Below, piece after piece: positions 42,921 through 51,897 of a stretch of 64,000 bases of DNA. Numbering within the stretch: the stretch's first letter is position 1; each line of letters opens with the position of its first letter. The notes under the pieces are model-generated. The model did not search any database and was not told the DNA's origin. It saw only the letters and a program-made list of their open reading frames with translations. Source of the stretch: Bacillus sp. V3B (GTDB lineage: Bacteria; Bacillota; Bacilli; Bacillales; Cytobacillaceae); the NCBI RefSeq assembly GCF_024494465.1, contig NZ_JAETXM010000008.1, positions 62,001-126,000 on the forward strand, in the 5' to 3' direction. The position numbers and the translations under genes were made by a program.

Positions 42921-43250
42921 CCATATATGAAGTTTCAAAGGACTTTTTTCATAAAAGCCGTATTAAATAAGAGCTTAATTATATCATGGGCATCATCAAT
43001 GATAGAAAAACCACTAACTTCCCCTCCAACTACGGGCCTCATACACAGTCGATTCTTATCTATTTTCATCTCTGCATAAGATTTTTTAAATCCTCTACAT
43101 TCTTCTATAATGCGTTTTTCATATATGTGAAAGAACAGCGCAAATTCTACCATGCTTTGAATTCACACTGTTCTTTCACATATACATTTCATCTAACATG
43201 CTTCATCATCCATCCCTGATAAGCAAATTCTCTTTCTAATGACGATTGAA
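42921..43250. other. Intergenic region with a long inverted repeat
   Basis: Between the small ORF and the end of the Ter operon. It holds the inverted repeat at 43124-43183. ORFs here lack ribosome sites. Confidence 0.4.
43124..43183. repeat. 15-bp inverted repeat with 30-nt loop
   Basis: TATGTGAAAGAACAG (43124-43138) and CTGTTCTTTCACATA (43169-43183) are perfect complements. Located 70 nt past the last gene of the Ter operon; no T tract, so not a plain terminator. Confidence 0.75.
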
Positions 43251-44060
43251 TCACTTAAATACAGTGGGATTTAATTCTAAAAGCTTCATCATGAGTTCTT
43301 CTGTTGAAGCAGCACCATTATGATGAATCCATTTTACTTTTGAGTCATCACCCTGTACTTCAAATAATTCACCATGAATCGGACTATATCCTATATTGGC
43401 TCCAATAAGCATATCATAATCCAAAATCGAATCTCCTGCAGCTACATGAATATCGTAATCGACATAACTTTGTAAATGTTCTACAGCAAATACTTTATTT
43501 AAATGATAAGGAAGAACATATAACTTTCTCCCATGAAGGAACATTCTCCATCCTATTTCAACTAATTCTTTTTCGAATACAGCTAGTTCTGCATATGGTA
43601 TATGTTCTTTATTCACACGAAACATATAGAATAAATCATCCACATAAAATTCTCCTTCTACCCACGAATAATGACGGATTTTCGCAAATGTTCTTAACAT
43701 ATCTTCATTAGGTGATGAATTTGCTGATAATCGTTGACGGATTAATTGACTCCATTCCCTATCTGGTTGTCCATCTATTAAAATCGTTCCACCATTACTC
43801 GTAATCGCATACTTCGGTTTGATCATATTTGTCATTCCATAGATTCTTTCATACTGGTACAAAGCCCTTGTTGTCACTGGTACAAAGAGATGTTCTTCAT
43901 TAAATCGTTGTAAAAGATCCATTGAACGTTGAGACATAAAGGTAATAACCTGATCACCCTTAGATTCAACCGGTGTTACTTCCCCATTTAGAGGATATGC
44001 TTTCATCATTTTATCTGAATATATTAAAGTACGATCTAAATCCGAAGTAAATAAGATCAA
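43251..44060 (-). CDS. HAD-superfamily phosphatase of the Ter operon
   Basis: 269 residues. HAD motif I DLDRTLIYS, a Cof-type cap domain, and motif IV GDSILDYDMLIGAN. The first Asp should be the nucleophile. In the Ter-linked gene set described by comparative genomics, such a phosphatase acts with PRTases and a lyase to make a nucleoside-like metabolite. Last gene of the operon, 15 nt after the preceding one. Confidence 0.85.
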   Translation of the reverse strand: MILFTSDLDRTLIYSDKMMKAYPLNGEVTPVESKGDQVITFMSQRSMDLLQRFNEEHLFVPVTTRALYQYERIYGMTNMIKPKYAITSNGGTILIDGQPDREWSQLIRQRLSANSSPNEDMLRTFAKIRHYSWVEGEFYVDDLFYMFRVNKEHIPYAELAVFEKELVEIGWRMFLHGRKLYVLPYHLNKVFAVEHLQSYVDYDIHVAAGDSILDYDMLIGANIGYSPIHGELFEVQGDDSKVKWIHHNGAASTEELMMKLLELNPTVFK

Positions 44061-44075
44061 AAAAACACCCCTTTT

Positions 44076-45185
44076 CTATAACTTTTTAATAATTCCACAA
44101 CATGAATAAGACATATCTGTAAATTCTTCAATAGGCACATTTTGTTCTTTCGCAAGCATGAAGATATGTGTTAAATCATGAGAAGAATTTGGATTAACAA
44201 GGATTTTCCACGGTATACGACGAAGTAAAACTCGTGTTGTTTCACCAACACCCGGTTTTACAAAATTTTGGTTGTGAATATCAAACTTTTCTTGAATTCG
44301 TTCAACCGATTTTAGCCCCTTCCACGAGGGTGCTTTATCTTCTTTTTCAAGTTCTACTAATTTTTCGGCTACTTCTTGTTGCACTTTTTCAAATTCCCTT
44401 TCCACTCTATCTACATAAAGATTGGACACATCCACACCTGCTAATTCTTTATAATATTTGGCTCCATGAAAATCGCCTTTTTTCATAAAATCATAGTTTA
44501 ATACTGTTCGGCTTACCAGTCCAGATACGGTTGAATTTAAACATGCGGATGGAATCAAAAAGTCATCTCTCGTTCCGAAAATACGCACACAATAGCCTGG
44601 GTCTGCTAATACAGCTAGACTAGAATCTATTTTGTTTTCGTGAGAATGATTGTATTTCCTACACGCCTCCTCTAACTCGTAAGTGATGGCGCCCTTACCT
44701 GTCCAACCGTCAATAAATTGAACCTTTGCTTGAGGATGATTTTCAAAAATATAATGAATCGCGGTTTCATCAATGCCCCTGCCGCGTATAATAGAGATCG
44801 AATAATGGGGAACTTCTACTCTATATTTAAAAGATAAGTATCTTTTAATTAATATTCCAATAGGTATGCCCGCTCGTGCTAGGCTAACAAGCACTACCTT
44901 TTCAAGTCCCTTTTTTTCTTTAATTTGTTCTGCCACTACGCCAACAGCAATAGCAATACGTTTAGCATACAGTTCTAATGTTTGATGAAACAAAGAGATA
45001 TATTTTTCTGTTGGTTGATATTCTACAGGAAGCATCTCAGAATAATGTACTCCGGATTGGATCAGACTTTCTTTCTCTTCTGTCTTTGTTTCCGATACAT
45101 AGTTGCTAATGTCTTGTAATAAAAAAGTAACGTCTTCTTCTTTATAACTTCCCATCTTATCTGGCTTTACATTCGTTTTAAGCAT
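44076..45185 (-). CDS. Ter-operon phosphoribosyltransferase-like protein (StiP/PRTase_1 type)
   Basis: 369 residues from the ATG at 45185 (GGAGGGA upstream). VVLVSLARAGIPIGILIKRYL and the VQFIDGWTGKGAITYEL segment, with the latter in the place of a PRPP loop, mark it as the family often annotated StiP cysteine protease; the sequence supports a PRTase-like nucleotide enzyme better than a protease. It works with the neighbouring PRTase and lyase by conserved context. Exact reaction unknown. Confidence 0.78.
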   Translation of the reverse strand: MLKTNVKPDKMGSYKEEDVTFLLQDISNYVSETKTEEKESLIQSGVHYSEMLPVEYQPTEKYISLFHQTLELYAKRIAIAVGVVAEQIKEKKGLEKVVLVSLARAGIPIGILIKRYLSFKYRVEVPHYSISIIRGRGIDETAIHYIFENHPQAKVQFIDGWTGKGAITYELEEACRKYNHSHENKIDSSLAVLADPGYCVRIFGTRDDFLIPSACLNSTVSGLVSRTVLNYDFMKKGDFHGAKYYKELAGVDVSNLYVDRVEREFEKVQQEVAEKLVELEKEDKAPSWKGLKSVERIQEKFDIHNQNFVKPGVGETTRVLLRRIPWKILVNPNSSHDLTHIFMLAKEQNVPIEEFTDMSYSCCGIIKKL

Positions 45186-45220
45186 GTTTCTCCCTCCGAT
45201 ATTCATGCTGGTATCCTTTT

Positions 45221-46606
45221 CTACTCAATGGTTTCTGTCATGGTTACTATATGAATATATGGAATCTTTGTTTTCCTTAATTCAGCTATTAATGAATGTG
45301 AATGATGTAAAGCTGACATTCTTTCAACAAAAATGAAAATCTCATCATATTGGTTAGATTCAATGTTGTATAAATGGTTGATCACACCACTGTTCTCAGG
45401 GCTATCAAACTCAAATTTTTGTTGTATCGTATAGGATTCTCGATCGGTTTGATAGATTGGACTACGAGTTGTCGATTGGAAATAAATATCGGGACCCATC
45501 TCTGAAGCCACTCGCATCGGAACATACATAAACTCTCCCGTTCCAATGACTAATGTTTCCCCCCCTTTTCGATACTCTTTTAAATAGTTGGCGATCACAC
45601 GAGATTGATGGGAAAATTCTTCTTCACTTTCGATCGACAGTCCAAATCGACCCGTTGTTTGTAAATAAGGTGATTGATTCTCAGTTCCATTTGCAGTAGT
45701 AGAAGTAACCTTATGCAACATCGTTGAGTTCATAAAATGGTGTATAGGGATATAGGTTATTTCTTGATGTTCTGCAAGGGTTGATTCCATCTCTTTTTCC
45801 TCTAATACCGGTTCTCCGGTAACAGATACAACTCCGTCTATTAAAGAAATGGCATGAATTTTGACCTCTAATTCTCTCTCTAATTGGCGGTATTCTTCTC
45901 GATGCTCCTGTGTTCTCCAATCTAGAATGGAAACAACCGTAAAGACCTTTTTAAGTGGGTAGTTGGCTTTTATGGTTCGAATAATATTTAAGGCTGTTTT
46001 TCCAGTGGTTATTTCATCATCCACTAGTACCACTTCGTTATCATCGTTAAAAAAATGAGAGTCCATCGCATAAACTCTATGACTAGTAGCATGAGAATGC
46101 TCTTCTTCAAAAGTAATGACTGATGTAAGCTCATCGATTTGTTCTCTTGTTGTATGGATGTATTTTGCATGATTGGCGAATGTACTAAATACGGAATGAC
46201 CTAACGCTGTAGCCGTCTCTGCAAAACCGATGAACGTTGTGGGTCTTGGAAGTGAAATAGGTGAATTTTTCATGGAAGCCCATGCACCTTCTATAGCGAT
46301 ATCTGTATTTGTTTGAATCGCTTCTGCTATTTTTTGTGCACGTGGATCTTTTAATCCATAAACCATTTCCATATACCGTAAAGATAATAAACTTCCTACA
46401 AGTAAAGGGATTGCAGGATTTACAGCAAGATGTTTTCCTAATACCTTGCTAACAAACAGGAAGCTTCTTTTTTTATTGATACGTGTAGCCATTTGAAATA
46501 GCTGATCCAATTGAAAGTGATAAGGATTATTTAATACTTCTACTTCCACTCTTAAATCATCTAAGACGTTATACGTTTCTTTCTGTAGAACAGTCACTCT
46601 TTTCAT
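45221..46606 (-). CDS. Ter-operon phosphoribosyltransferase with C-terminal TRSP-like domain
   Basis: 461 residues. The PRPP-binding loop is clear: NEVVLVDDEITTGKTALNII. The C-terminal third (GRFGLSIESEEEFSHQSRV, LVIGTGEFMYVPMRVA) fits the TRSP domain that occurs fused to or beside Ter PRTases. Starts with an ATG overlapping the TGA of the upstream lyase gene (4 nt), GAGGTGA as ribosome site, so translation is coupled. Confidence 0.82.
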   Translation of the reverse strand: MKRVTVLQKETYNVLDDLRVEVEVLNNPYHFQLDQLFQMATRINKKRSFLFVSKVLGKHLAVNPAIPLLVGSLLSLRYMEMVYGLKDPRAQKIAEAIQTNTDIAIEGAWASMKNSPISLPRPTTFIGFAETATALGHSVFSTFANHAKYIHTTREQIDELTSVITFEEEHSHATSHRVYAMDSHFFNDDNEVVLVDDEITTGKTALNIIRTIKANYPLKKVFTVVSILDWRTQEHREEYRQLERELEVKIHAISLIDGVVSVTGEPVLEEKEMESTLAEHQEITYIPIHHFMNSTMLHKVTSTTANGTENQSPYLQTTGRFGLSIESEEEFSHQSRVIANYLKEYRKGGETLVIGTGEFMYVPMRVASEMGPDIYFQSTTRSPIYQTDRESYTIQQKFEFDSPENSGVINHLYNIESNQYDEIFIFVERMSALHHSHSLIAELRKTKIPYIHIVTMTETIE

Positions 46607-47811
46607 GATTTCACCTCATATAGCTCTTTTTCTTCTTGATTCTCCATAATCAAACTTGTGTAATCTTGATCTTCATTATAAACACCAAACGTGTTGGCTC
46701 GCAGTAAAATTCGTTTAGCCCAATAATAATGCGGTTTTACCTCGTTCATCTTGTTCTCATATGTACTTTTTAATACACCTATTTGACCTTCACTATTTGA
46801 AATAATACTCAAAGCATCCGTATATTCTTCATGGGTGACGGTATATAAAGAATGAACGGGTTTAATATGTGTTGGATGAATAATCGTTTTCCCGATAATT
46901 CCGTTTAATTTATCTAATATCACTTCATTAATTAAACCATCCATATATTCATTCATTAGTTCAGTTCGTTTTTGCATACCTGTTCTTCCATAACTCTTGA
47001 AAGGACTCATACGCAGTTTAGGTTTTAAGATACGTTGATCTTTTGAAAAGAACTCCCAAACCGGACCTGAAATGACATACCCCTCTTCTTGTCTATTAAA
47101 TACGTTAATAACGTCTGTTAAACAATCTCTAATAACAGATACATCATAAATCGTTGTGTCTACTTGCCTTCTAATGCCAAATAATCCACAGAAGTCAGTA
47201 GCACCTACACGAACATTAAGAATATACTTTTTATAAGGATCTAAAAGGTTTTTAATGTCTAACAATGTTTTCATTCTTGACTCTTTGTATAAAATATCGG
47301 AAGATTCTAAAATTGGCATGCCGTAAAGCACGAGATTATCCCTGTTATTCTCTTCAAGGATTTCTAAAAACTCTTTTCCATTATTATACGAGAATTTCGG
47401 GAAGACATATCCTGTTAAAACTTGTTGGAAATAGCCAAGCTTTACGGTTAATTTTCTCAAGTGCTCTGGTTCTCTAACCCGGATGAAAATAAGCGGTAAA
47501 TCTTCTATGGTTATTTTTTGTTCTTCAAGCGCATAGTAAATGGCTTCAAGATGTTTCAATAACTGATTTTCGGCCTCTTGTAGTTGATTGTCACCGACAG
47601 CATCCTCCAAGTCAATGACCATTGACGTCAGGTCTTTCAACTTTTTCTCAATTACATCCTTTGCAATATTTTCTCTTGTTGCAGGCATATAGAGAGTTGC
47701 ACCTAAGGCATAAGAAAGAACCTCTCTATTTGTATATTTGGAAAAAGATTCCGGTTCTTTATAGAAGATGATTTTTATTCTTTCTTTTGTTTCATAGTTA
47801 AAATGTTTCAT
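46603..47811 (-). CDS. HpcH/HpaI/CitE-like carbon-carbon lyase of the Ter operon
   Basis: 402 residues. ATLYMPATR at the barrel start, MVIDLEDAVGDNQ (metal-binding Asp/Glu), IFIRVREPEH (substrate Arg), and IGKTIIHPTHIKPVH are the CitE/C-C bond lyase signatures. Family members split or join C-C bonds of acyl-CoA or keto acids with Mg. Second half of the operon, 61 nt after terC and behind a small attenuator-like hairpin. Confidence 0.82.
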   Translation of the reverse strand: MKHFNYETKERIKIIFYKEPESFSKYTNREVLSYALGATLYMPATRENIAKDVIEKKLKDLTSMVIDLEDAVGDNQLQEAENQLLKHLEAIYYALEEQKITIEDLPLIFIRVREPEHLRKLTVKLGYFQQVLTGYVFPKFSYNNGKEFLEILEENNRDNLVLYGMPILESSDILYKESRMKTLLDIKNLLDPYKKYILNVRVGATDFCGLFGIRRQVDTTIYDVSVIRDCLTDVINVFNRQEEGYVISGPVWEFFSKDQRILKPKLRMSPFKSYGRTGMQKRTELMNEYMDGLINEVILDKLNGIIGKTIIHPTHIKPVHSLYTVTHEEYTDALSIISNSEGQIGVLKSTYENKMNEVKPHYYWAKRILLRANTFGVYNEDQDYTSLIMENQEEKELYEVKS

Positions 47812-47841
47812 CGGTTTCTCCTTCCATTCCCATTAAATAAA

Positions 47842-47863
47842 GGCTACTGCTTGTACAGTAGCC
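47842..47863 (-). terminator. Attenuator-like hairpin between terC and lyase genes
   Basis: GGCTACTG/CAGTAGCC stem, followed on the minus strand by TTTATTT. Could lower expression of the four distal genes relative to terD-terC. Confidence 0.6.
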
Positions 47864-47872
47864 CACCAAACA

Positions 47873-48646
47873 TTATTCTTTAGTAGCAGCCATTTCCGTC
47901 TCTGCTGATTTTTTCTTATTCGTAAAGTGAATGATAAAGGTAATGATAAAGGCAAGAATGATGATTGCGAAGAATGCATAATGCGATAAGTGGAATCCGA
48001 ATACACTTGCGAACATTTTTGCAGAGATAATACCAATTAAGATAAAGGCTGTATTCTCAAGTTCAGGAACTTTTTCAATGAGAACTAAGAAAACACCTGC
48101 AATCGTACGCATCATTAAGATCCCTAACATACCCCCAACCAAAAGCACCCATACTTGGTCAGAAATAGCAAATGCAGCAAGGATCGAATCGACTGAGAAC
48201 GCAATGTCCATCATTTCAACTGATACTACAGTTGCCCAAAAAGTACCAAATATGCGAACTAACCAAGAATCTTTTTTGAACTCTTTTGCTTCATCTTCAT
48301 CTCCACCCTTTTTACGGAAGTGGTTGATTACAATCCAAGCTAGATAAGCAGCACCTAAGACTTTAATAAACCAGAATTTAATCAGATAGACACCAATCCC
48401 GATAAATAGAAAACGGAAAAAGTAAGCACCGAACATCCCGTACATCAGGGCTTTCTTTCTTTGTTTCTCTGGGAGGTGTTTGACCAATACTGCTAAAACA
48501 AGGGCATTATCTGCAGATAACAAACCTTCAATGAGAATCAACGAACCGATTAGTCCCCAAGCTACAGGGTCTGTTAATACTTCTCCCCACATTTGCCAAT
48601 CAAAAAACATAGCATAGGTGCTTAAAATTTGTTCGATAATTTCCAA
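47873..48646 (-). CDS. yceF: TerC-family integral membrane protein (YceF-like)
   Basis: 257 residues, about seven TM helices. LLSADNALVLAVLV and AFSVDSILAAFAI carry the paired acidic residues in membrane helices typical of TerC/Alx. In B. subtilis relatives take part in Mn export during metalation of secreted enzymes. It follows terD; the distal biosynthetic genes follow it. Confidence 0.92.
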   Translation of the reverse strand: MEIIEQILSTYAMFFDWQMWGEVLTDPVAWGLIGSLILIEGLLSADNALVLAVLVKHLPEKQRKKALMYGMFGAYFFRFLFIGIGVYLIKFWFIKVLGAAYLAWIVINHFRKKGGDEDEAKEFKKDSWLVRIFGTFWATVVSVEMMDIAFSVDSILAAFAISDQVWVLLVGGMLGILMMRTIAGVFLVLIEKVPELENTAFILIGIISAKMFASVFGFHLSHYAFFAIIILAFIITFIIHFTNKKKSAETEMAATKE

Positions 48647-48677
48647 AATATATTCCTCCGTCGTCTTGCCTATAATA

Positions 48678-48703
48678 GTTTGAGAGGAAAAAACCTCTCA
48701 AAC
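48678..48703 (-). other. Hairpin between terD and terC
   Basis: GTTTGAGAGG/CCTCTCAAAC with an A6 loop, no T tract after it. Possible RNA processing or stability structure. Confidence 0.5.
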
Positions 48704-48733
48704 TTGATGTTCAAAGATTATCAAGTTATAAAA

Positions 48734-49312
48734 TTATGCGTCAAGCCCATAAGCATGAACAAGTGATTGTAAACCTCCTTGATAGCCTGACCCAACAGCA
48801 TTAAACTTCCAATCATTTCCGTGTTTGTAAATTTCACAGAAAATAACAGCTGTTTCGATACTGAAATCTTCGCCAAGGTCGTAATGTAATACTTCGACAC
48901 CTGTATCTTCATTGACTAGTCGCACAAATGCGTTTGAGATTTGACCAAAGTTTTGGTGACGAGCATCTGCATCATGAATCGTTACCGTAATGGCTATTCT
49001 CTGCACATCCTGTGGGATTTTTGAAAGGTCAATCTTGATTTGTTCATCGTCGCCATCGCCTTCTCCAGTTCTATTATCCCCTGTATGAATAACAGATCCA
49101 TCCGCACTTTGAAGGTTATTATAAAAAATAAAATCCAGTTCACTTCGGCATTTACCATTTGCATTTAAAATAAATGCTGAAGCATCAATGTCATAATCTT
49201 GTCCACCATCAAATTGTTTAACATCCCAGCCTAAGCCGATTACCATTTTTTGTAGAGTAGGATCATTTTTTGTTAAATCAATACGTTGACCTTTGCTAAG
49301 TTGAATTGCCAT
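48734..49312 (-). CDS. yceE: TerD-family stress protein (YceD/YceE-like)
   Basis: 192 residues from the ATG at 49312 (AGGGGAA upstream). TerD calcium-binding beta-sandwich: GLGWDVKQFDGGQDYDIDASAFIL, DNRTGEGDGDDEQIKIDL and IHDADARHQNFGQ. First gene of the Ter operon. In B. subtilis the yce ter genes belong to the general and envelope stress response. YceD and YceE cannot be separated by eye. Confidence 0.92.
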   Translation of the reverse strand: MAIQLSKGQRIDLTKNDPTLQKMVIGLGWDVKQFDGGQDYDIDASAFILNANGKCRSELDFIFYNNLQSADGSVIHTGDNRTGEGDGDDEQIKIDLSKIPQDVQRIAITVTIHDADARHQNFGQISNAFVRLVNEDTGVEVLHYDLGEDFSIETAVIFCEIYKHGNDWKFNAVGSGYQGGLQSLVHAYGLDA

Positions 49313-49460
49313 ATTCAATATTCCCCTTCTATAGTCTATATTTTTTATAGTTGAGCGGTAAATCTCTCTGATTAACCACTTAACTCATATTGATATATGC
49401 ATGAATTAATCATATCAATTGACCTTTCATTATACAAATAAGAAGTTTGAAAAAAAGTAA

Positions 49461-49505
49461 TAGGTGCCAGGTACCATCCACTATCTGGATGGTACCTGGC
49501 ACCTA
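49461..49505. repeat. Short palindromic repeat, perfect full copy
   Basis: TAGGTGCCAGGTACCATCCA, loop ctatc, TGGATGGTACCTGGCACCTA: the best copy, with arms of about 20 bp, followed by TTTTT on the plus strand. Lies just past the stop of the minus-strand SDR gene. Confidence 0.9.
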
Positions 49506-49508
49506 TTT

Positions 49509-50243
49509 TTACAGTTTCGGTCGAACCGTAATTTCGTTTACGTTCACATACGCTGGTTGTGTAACTGCATATACAATTGCATTCGCAATATCCTCTGATT
49601 TTAAAAGAGTTTTATCTTGTTTACTCTTCAAATTAGCACGTACCTCTTCGTCTGTAATATAGTCTCTGAGTTCCGTCTCTACTGCGCCTGGTGAGATATT
49701 GGTTACACGTAATCCTGTATTGGAAAACTCTTTTTCCATCCCCATTGATAAAGCGCGAACAGCAAATTTTGTTGCGGAATACACCGTGCTAGTGCGAGAC
49801 ACTTCCTGTCCTGATACAGAAGAAATATTAATGATATGTCCGGTATCTTGTTCAAGCATCGTTGGTAGAACTGCATGAAAAGCATGAAGGACGCCTTTGA
49901 TATTCACGTCCACCATCTTTGTCCATTCATCAACAAGATCGTTTTTTAAATACGAAAGCAGCATAACGCCTGCATTATTGACTAGAATATCGATCGATCC
50001 AAATGCTTCCTTCGTTTTTTTCGCCAGCATTTCTACTTCAACCTTGTCCGTTACATCTGTCTTGACTACGATCGCCTTTGCCTTCGTTTCCTTTTCAATT
50101 TTCTCTTTCAGTGCTTCGAGACGTTCTGTACGCCGTGCTGCTAACGCAACATTTGCACCTGCATTCGCTAAAGCAAATGCTGTCGCTTCCCCTATACCAC
50201 TACTAGCTCCTGTAATAATCGCCGTTTTTCCATCCAGTGTCAT
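49509..50243 (-). CDS. Short-chain dehydrogenase/reductase
   Basis: 244 residues from the ATG at 50243 (GGGAGG upstream; the GTG at 50291 has no site). Classical SDR motifs TGASSGIG, NNAG, ISSVSG, YSATKFA, and an ISPGAVETEL segment. The Arg pair in AARRTERL favours NADP(H). Similar to widespread serine/3-hydroxyacid dehydrogenase-like SDRs of Bacillus; substrate unknown. Single gene. Confidence 0.88.
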   Translation of the reverse strand: MTLDGKTAIITGASSGIGEATAFALANAGANVALAARRTERLEALKEKIEKETKAKAIVVKTDVTDKVEVEMLAKKTKEAFGSIDILVNNAGVMLLSYLKNDLVDEWTKMVDVNIKGVLHAFHAVLPTMLEQDTGHIINISSVSGQEVSRTSTVYSATKFAVRALSMGMEKEFSNTGLRVTNISPGAVETELRDYITDEEVRANLKSKQDKTLLKSEDIANAIVYAVTQPAYVNVNEITVRPKL

Positions 50244-50421
50244 ATCAAGACCTCCCAATCCTTTTTTAACCATTAAATTGTAACAGAACACTTTTTATTT
50301 TGAAATAAATTGCAATGAATAAATTCATATTCGTACCCTTTTATTAGATTAGAACAAATATGTTTCTCTAATGCAACATTTTGTCATGAGTGCATAGACT
50401 ATAGAAAAGGAGATGGTACGG

Positions 50422-50529
50422 ATGAATTGTACTCGTCGGACAAGGCTTAAAGTTTTAGGCTATTCCATTCTGTTTAAAAAACTAGGTATCATTAATGAAC
50501 AAGAGTATAAAAATATTACACAAAAATAG
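50422..50529 (+). CDS. Small 35-residue basic protein
   Basis: MNCTRRTRLKVLGYSILFKK, then IINEQEYKNITQK. AAAGGAGATGG sits nine nt upstream, a strong ribosome site, and a palindromic terminator-like repeat begins within its stop codon. The C-terminal LGIINEQEYKN recalls the SHOCT helix found in small membrane-linked proteins. Function unknown. Confidence 0.55.
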   Translation: MNCTRRTRLKVLGYSILFKKLGIINEQEYKNITQK

Positions 50530-50544
50530 GTGCCAGGCACCTAT
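50526..50544. repeat. Short palindromic repeat, core only
   Basis: AATAGGTGCCAGGCACCTATT followed by TTTT; serves as a terminator between the convergent 35-residue ORF and gerB-like gene. Confidence 0.85.
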
Positions 50545-50556
50545 TTTTTATTATCC

Positions 50557-51645
50557 TCAGGCCATTACCTTTTTTCGTATAACGACAATCAGCAGAAGCA
50601 AAAAGGGAATAGCTATATTAAACCCAAATGCATAAAAGGGCAAAACGGTCCCTATAACACTTGATAATTCGGAAAAATTCTCTATCCCCCAAAAACTGAA
50701 CAATACATTAAAAACTCCTATCGGAAAAACGATAGATCGGGTATCAGAAAGTCCTAATACTTGAGCAGTTGCCAGTACAGTAATATAGTACTGCACGCTT
50801 AGTTTAATAAATGTCCCTGATACCCAGATTGCGATCACAATAGACTCAAGATGTTCCAAGAAATCAGCAATACTAATATATCTTGCAGCACTCAAGACTG
50901 GATAAACATAATTGCTTGTCGTTCCTCCAAACACAAAAAGAATGGTGATATTTGTAATAACTAGAGTCAGCATCACAGCACCTACAGAGATCAGACTCCA
51001 TTTCCTTCCTTTTTCTTCATCTGTGACGTATGGAAGAAGATAGGCGATGAAAAAGAAAAGAGTAAACATGGACAGAGGTATAGCTGATCCTTTTATAGGG
51101 GGCATAAGACCATTTTCCATGATCGGCAAAAGGTGCTTAAAATTGAATTCAGGTATAAGAAGGATAATGATGACGATTAGAGAAACCAAATAAATAGGAA
51201 AGAACATCTGCGCAGCTCTCCCTACAACTTCCAGCCCTCCTCGAACAGCAAAACCACAAACTAGAACCAACCCAGAAGTAACGACGATCATCGGAGTATT
51301 GGGCAGAAAGGCTCCTATCGAAAGCTCAGTGTATTGCCTTATCGTAAACCCATTTGTAAAAAGCAAGTTAAAGATGAATAGGAATCCGAGCGCTTTCCCC
51401 AATACTTTACCGAGAATATGTTCACTATATTCGATCAAGGTTTGTTTAGGAAAAAACTTATGCAACCGATAGGCCATGTAAACGGCTAGAAATCCTATGA
51501 CCGAAGCCATAATGGGGGAAAGCCATAAATCATTTTTGGCATGTTTCGCTGTACCACTCGGAACAGAAAGAAGCGCACTAGCAATAATGGTCGGATAAAA
51601 CATAATTCCCATTTGTAGGGACGAGATTTTCCCTTTTTCGATCAT
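50557..51645 (-). CDS. gerKB: Spore germination protein B subunit (GerAB/GerKB family)
   Basis: 362 residues, ten TM helices of the amino-acid permease-like endospore germination family: SLLQM-like SSLQMGIMFYPTIIASALLSVP and LPYVTDEEKGRKW. The B subunit binds the germinant in the inner spore membrane. Last gene of an A-C-D-B operon, 27 nt after the D gene. Confidence 0.93.
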   Translation of the reverse strand: MIEKGKISSLQMGIMFYPTIIASALLSVPSGTAKHAKNDLWLSPIMASVIGFLAVYMAYRLHKFFPKQTLIEYSEHILGKVLGKALGFLFIFNLLFTNGFTIRQYTELSIGAFLPNTPMIVVTSGLVLVCGFAVRGGLEVVGRAAQMFFPIYLVSLIVIIILLIPEFNFKHLLPIMENGLMPPIKGSAIPLSMFTLFFFIAYLLPYVTDEEKGRKWSLISVGAVMLTLVITNITILFVFGGTTSNYVYPVLSAARYISIADFLEHLESIVIAIWVSGTFIKLSVQYYITVLATAQVLGLSDTRSIVFPIGVFNVLFSFWGIENFSELSSVIGTVLPFYAFGFNIAIPFLLLLIVVIRKKVMA

Positions 51646-51672
51646 ATCGTTGTCTTCTCCCTTTTGAAATTA

Positions 51673-51897
51673 CTATTCAAGAAATTGGCCTAGAGGCTTA
51701 AGAATAATCTTAATTAAGTGAGTAGGTCCCGGCATATTGGGAAAGAAAATAAGAAGGACGGCCAGCAGCCATCCTGCTATTGTTAATGTTAGAAAAGCCC
51801 ATTTTTCCTTTTTCTGATTCTTATTCATTTTTGGCCATTCATAGAGTGTCATGAGAATAGCAACAAATGTAATCCCAAATATAGAGGCTACATCCAT
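51673..51897 (-). CDS. Small two-TM germination receptor D-type subunit
   Basis: 74 residues with two TM helices (VASIFGITFVAILMTLY; AFLTLTIAGWLLAVLLIFF) joined by a basic loop. Its start shares the A of the TAA stop of the gerC-like gene. Small 2-TM D proteins of ger operons in B. subtilis and B. megaterium tune receptor activity; size and place fit. Confidence 0.8.
   Translation of the reverse strand: MDVASIFGITFVAILMTLYEWPKMNKNQKKEKWAFLTLTIAGWLLAVLLIFFPNMPGPTHLIKIILKPLGQFLE

Noticed and set aside
42935-43153. 72-codon minus-strand frame
   Set aside because: No ribosome site and it reads through one arm of the inverted repeat at 43124; no recognisable protein features.
44076-45185. Annotation as a cysteine protease (StiP)
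   Set aside because: The sequence shows nucleotide/PRPP-type loops and lies beside PRTase genes; no Cys-His protease pair stands out.
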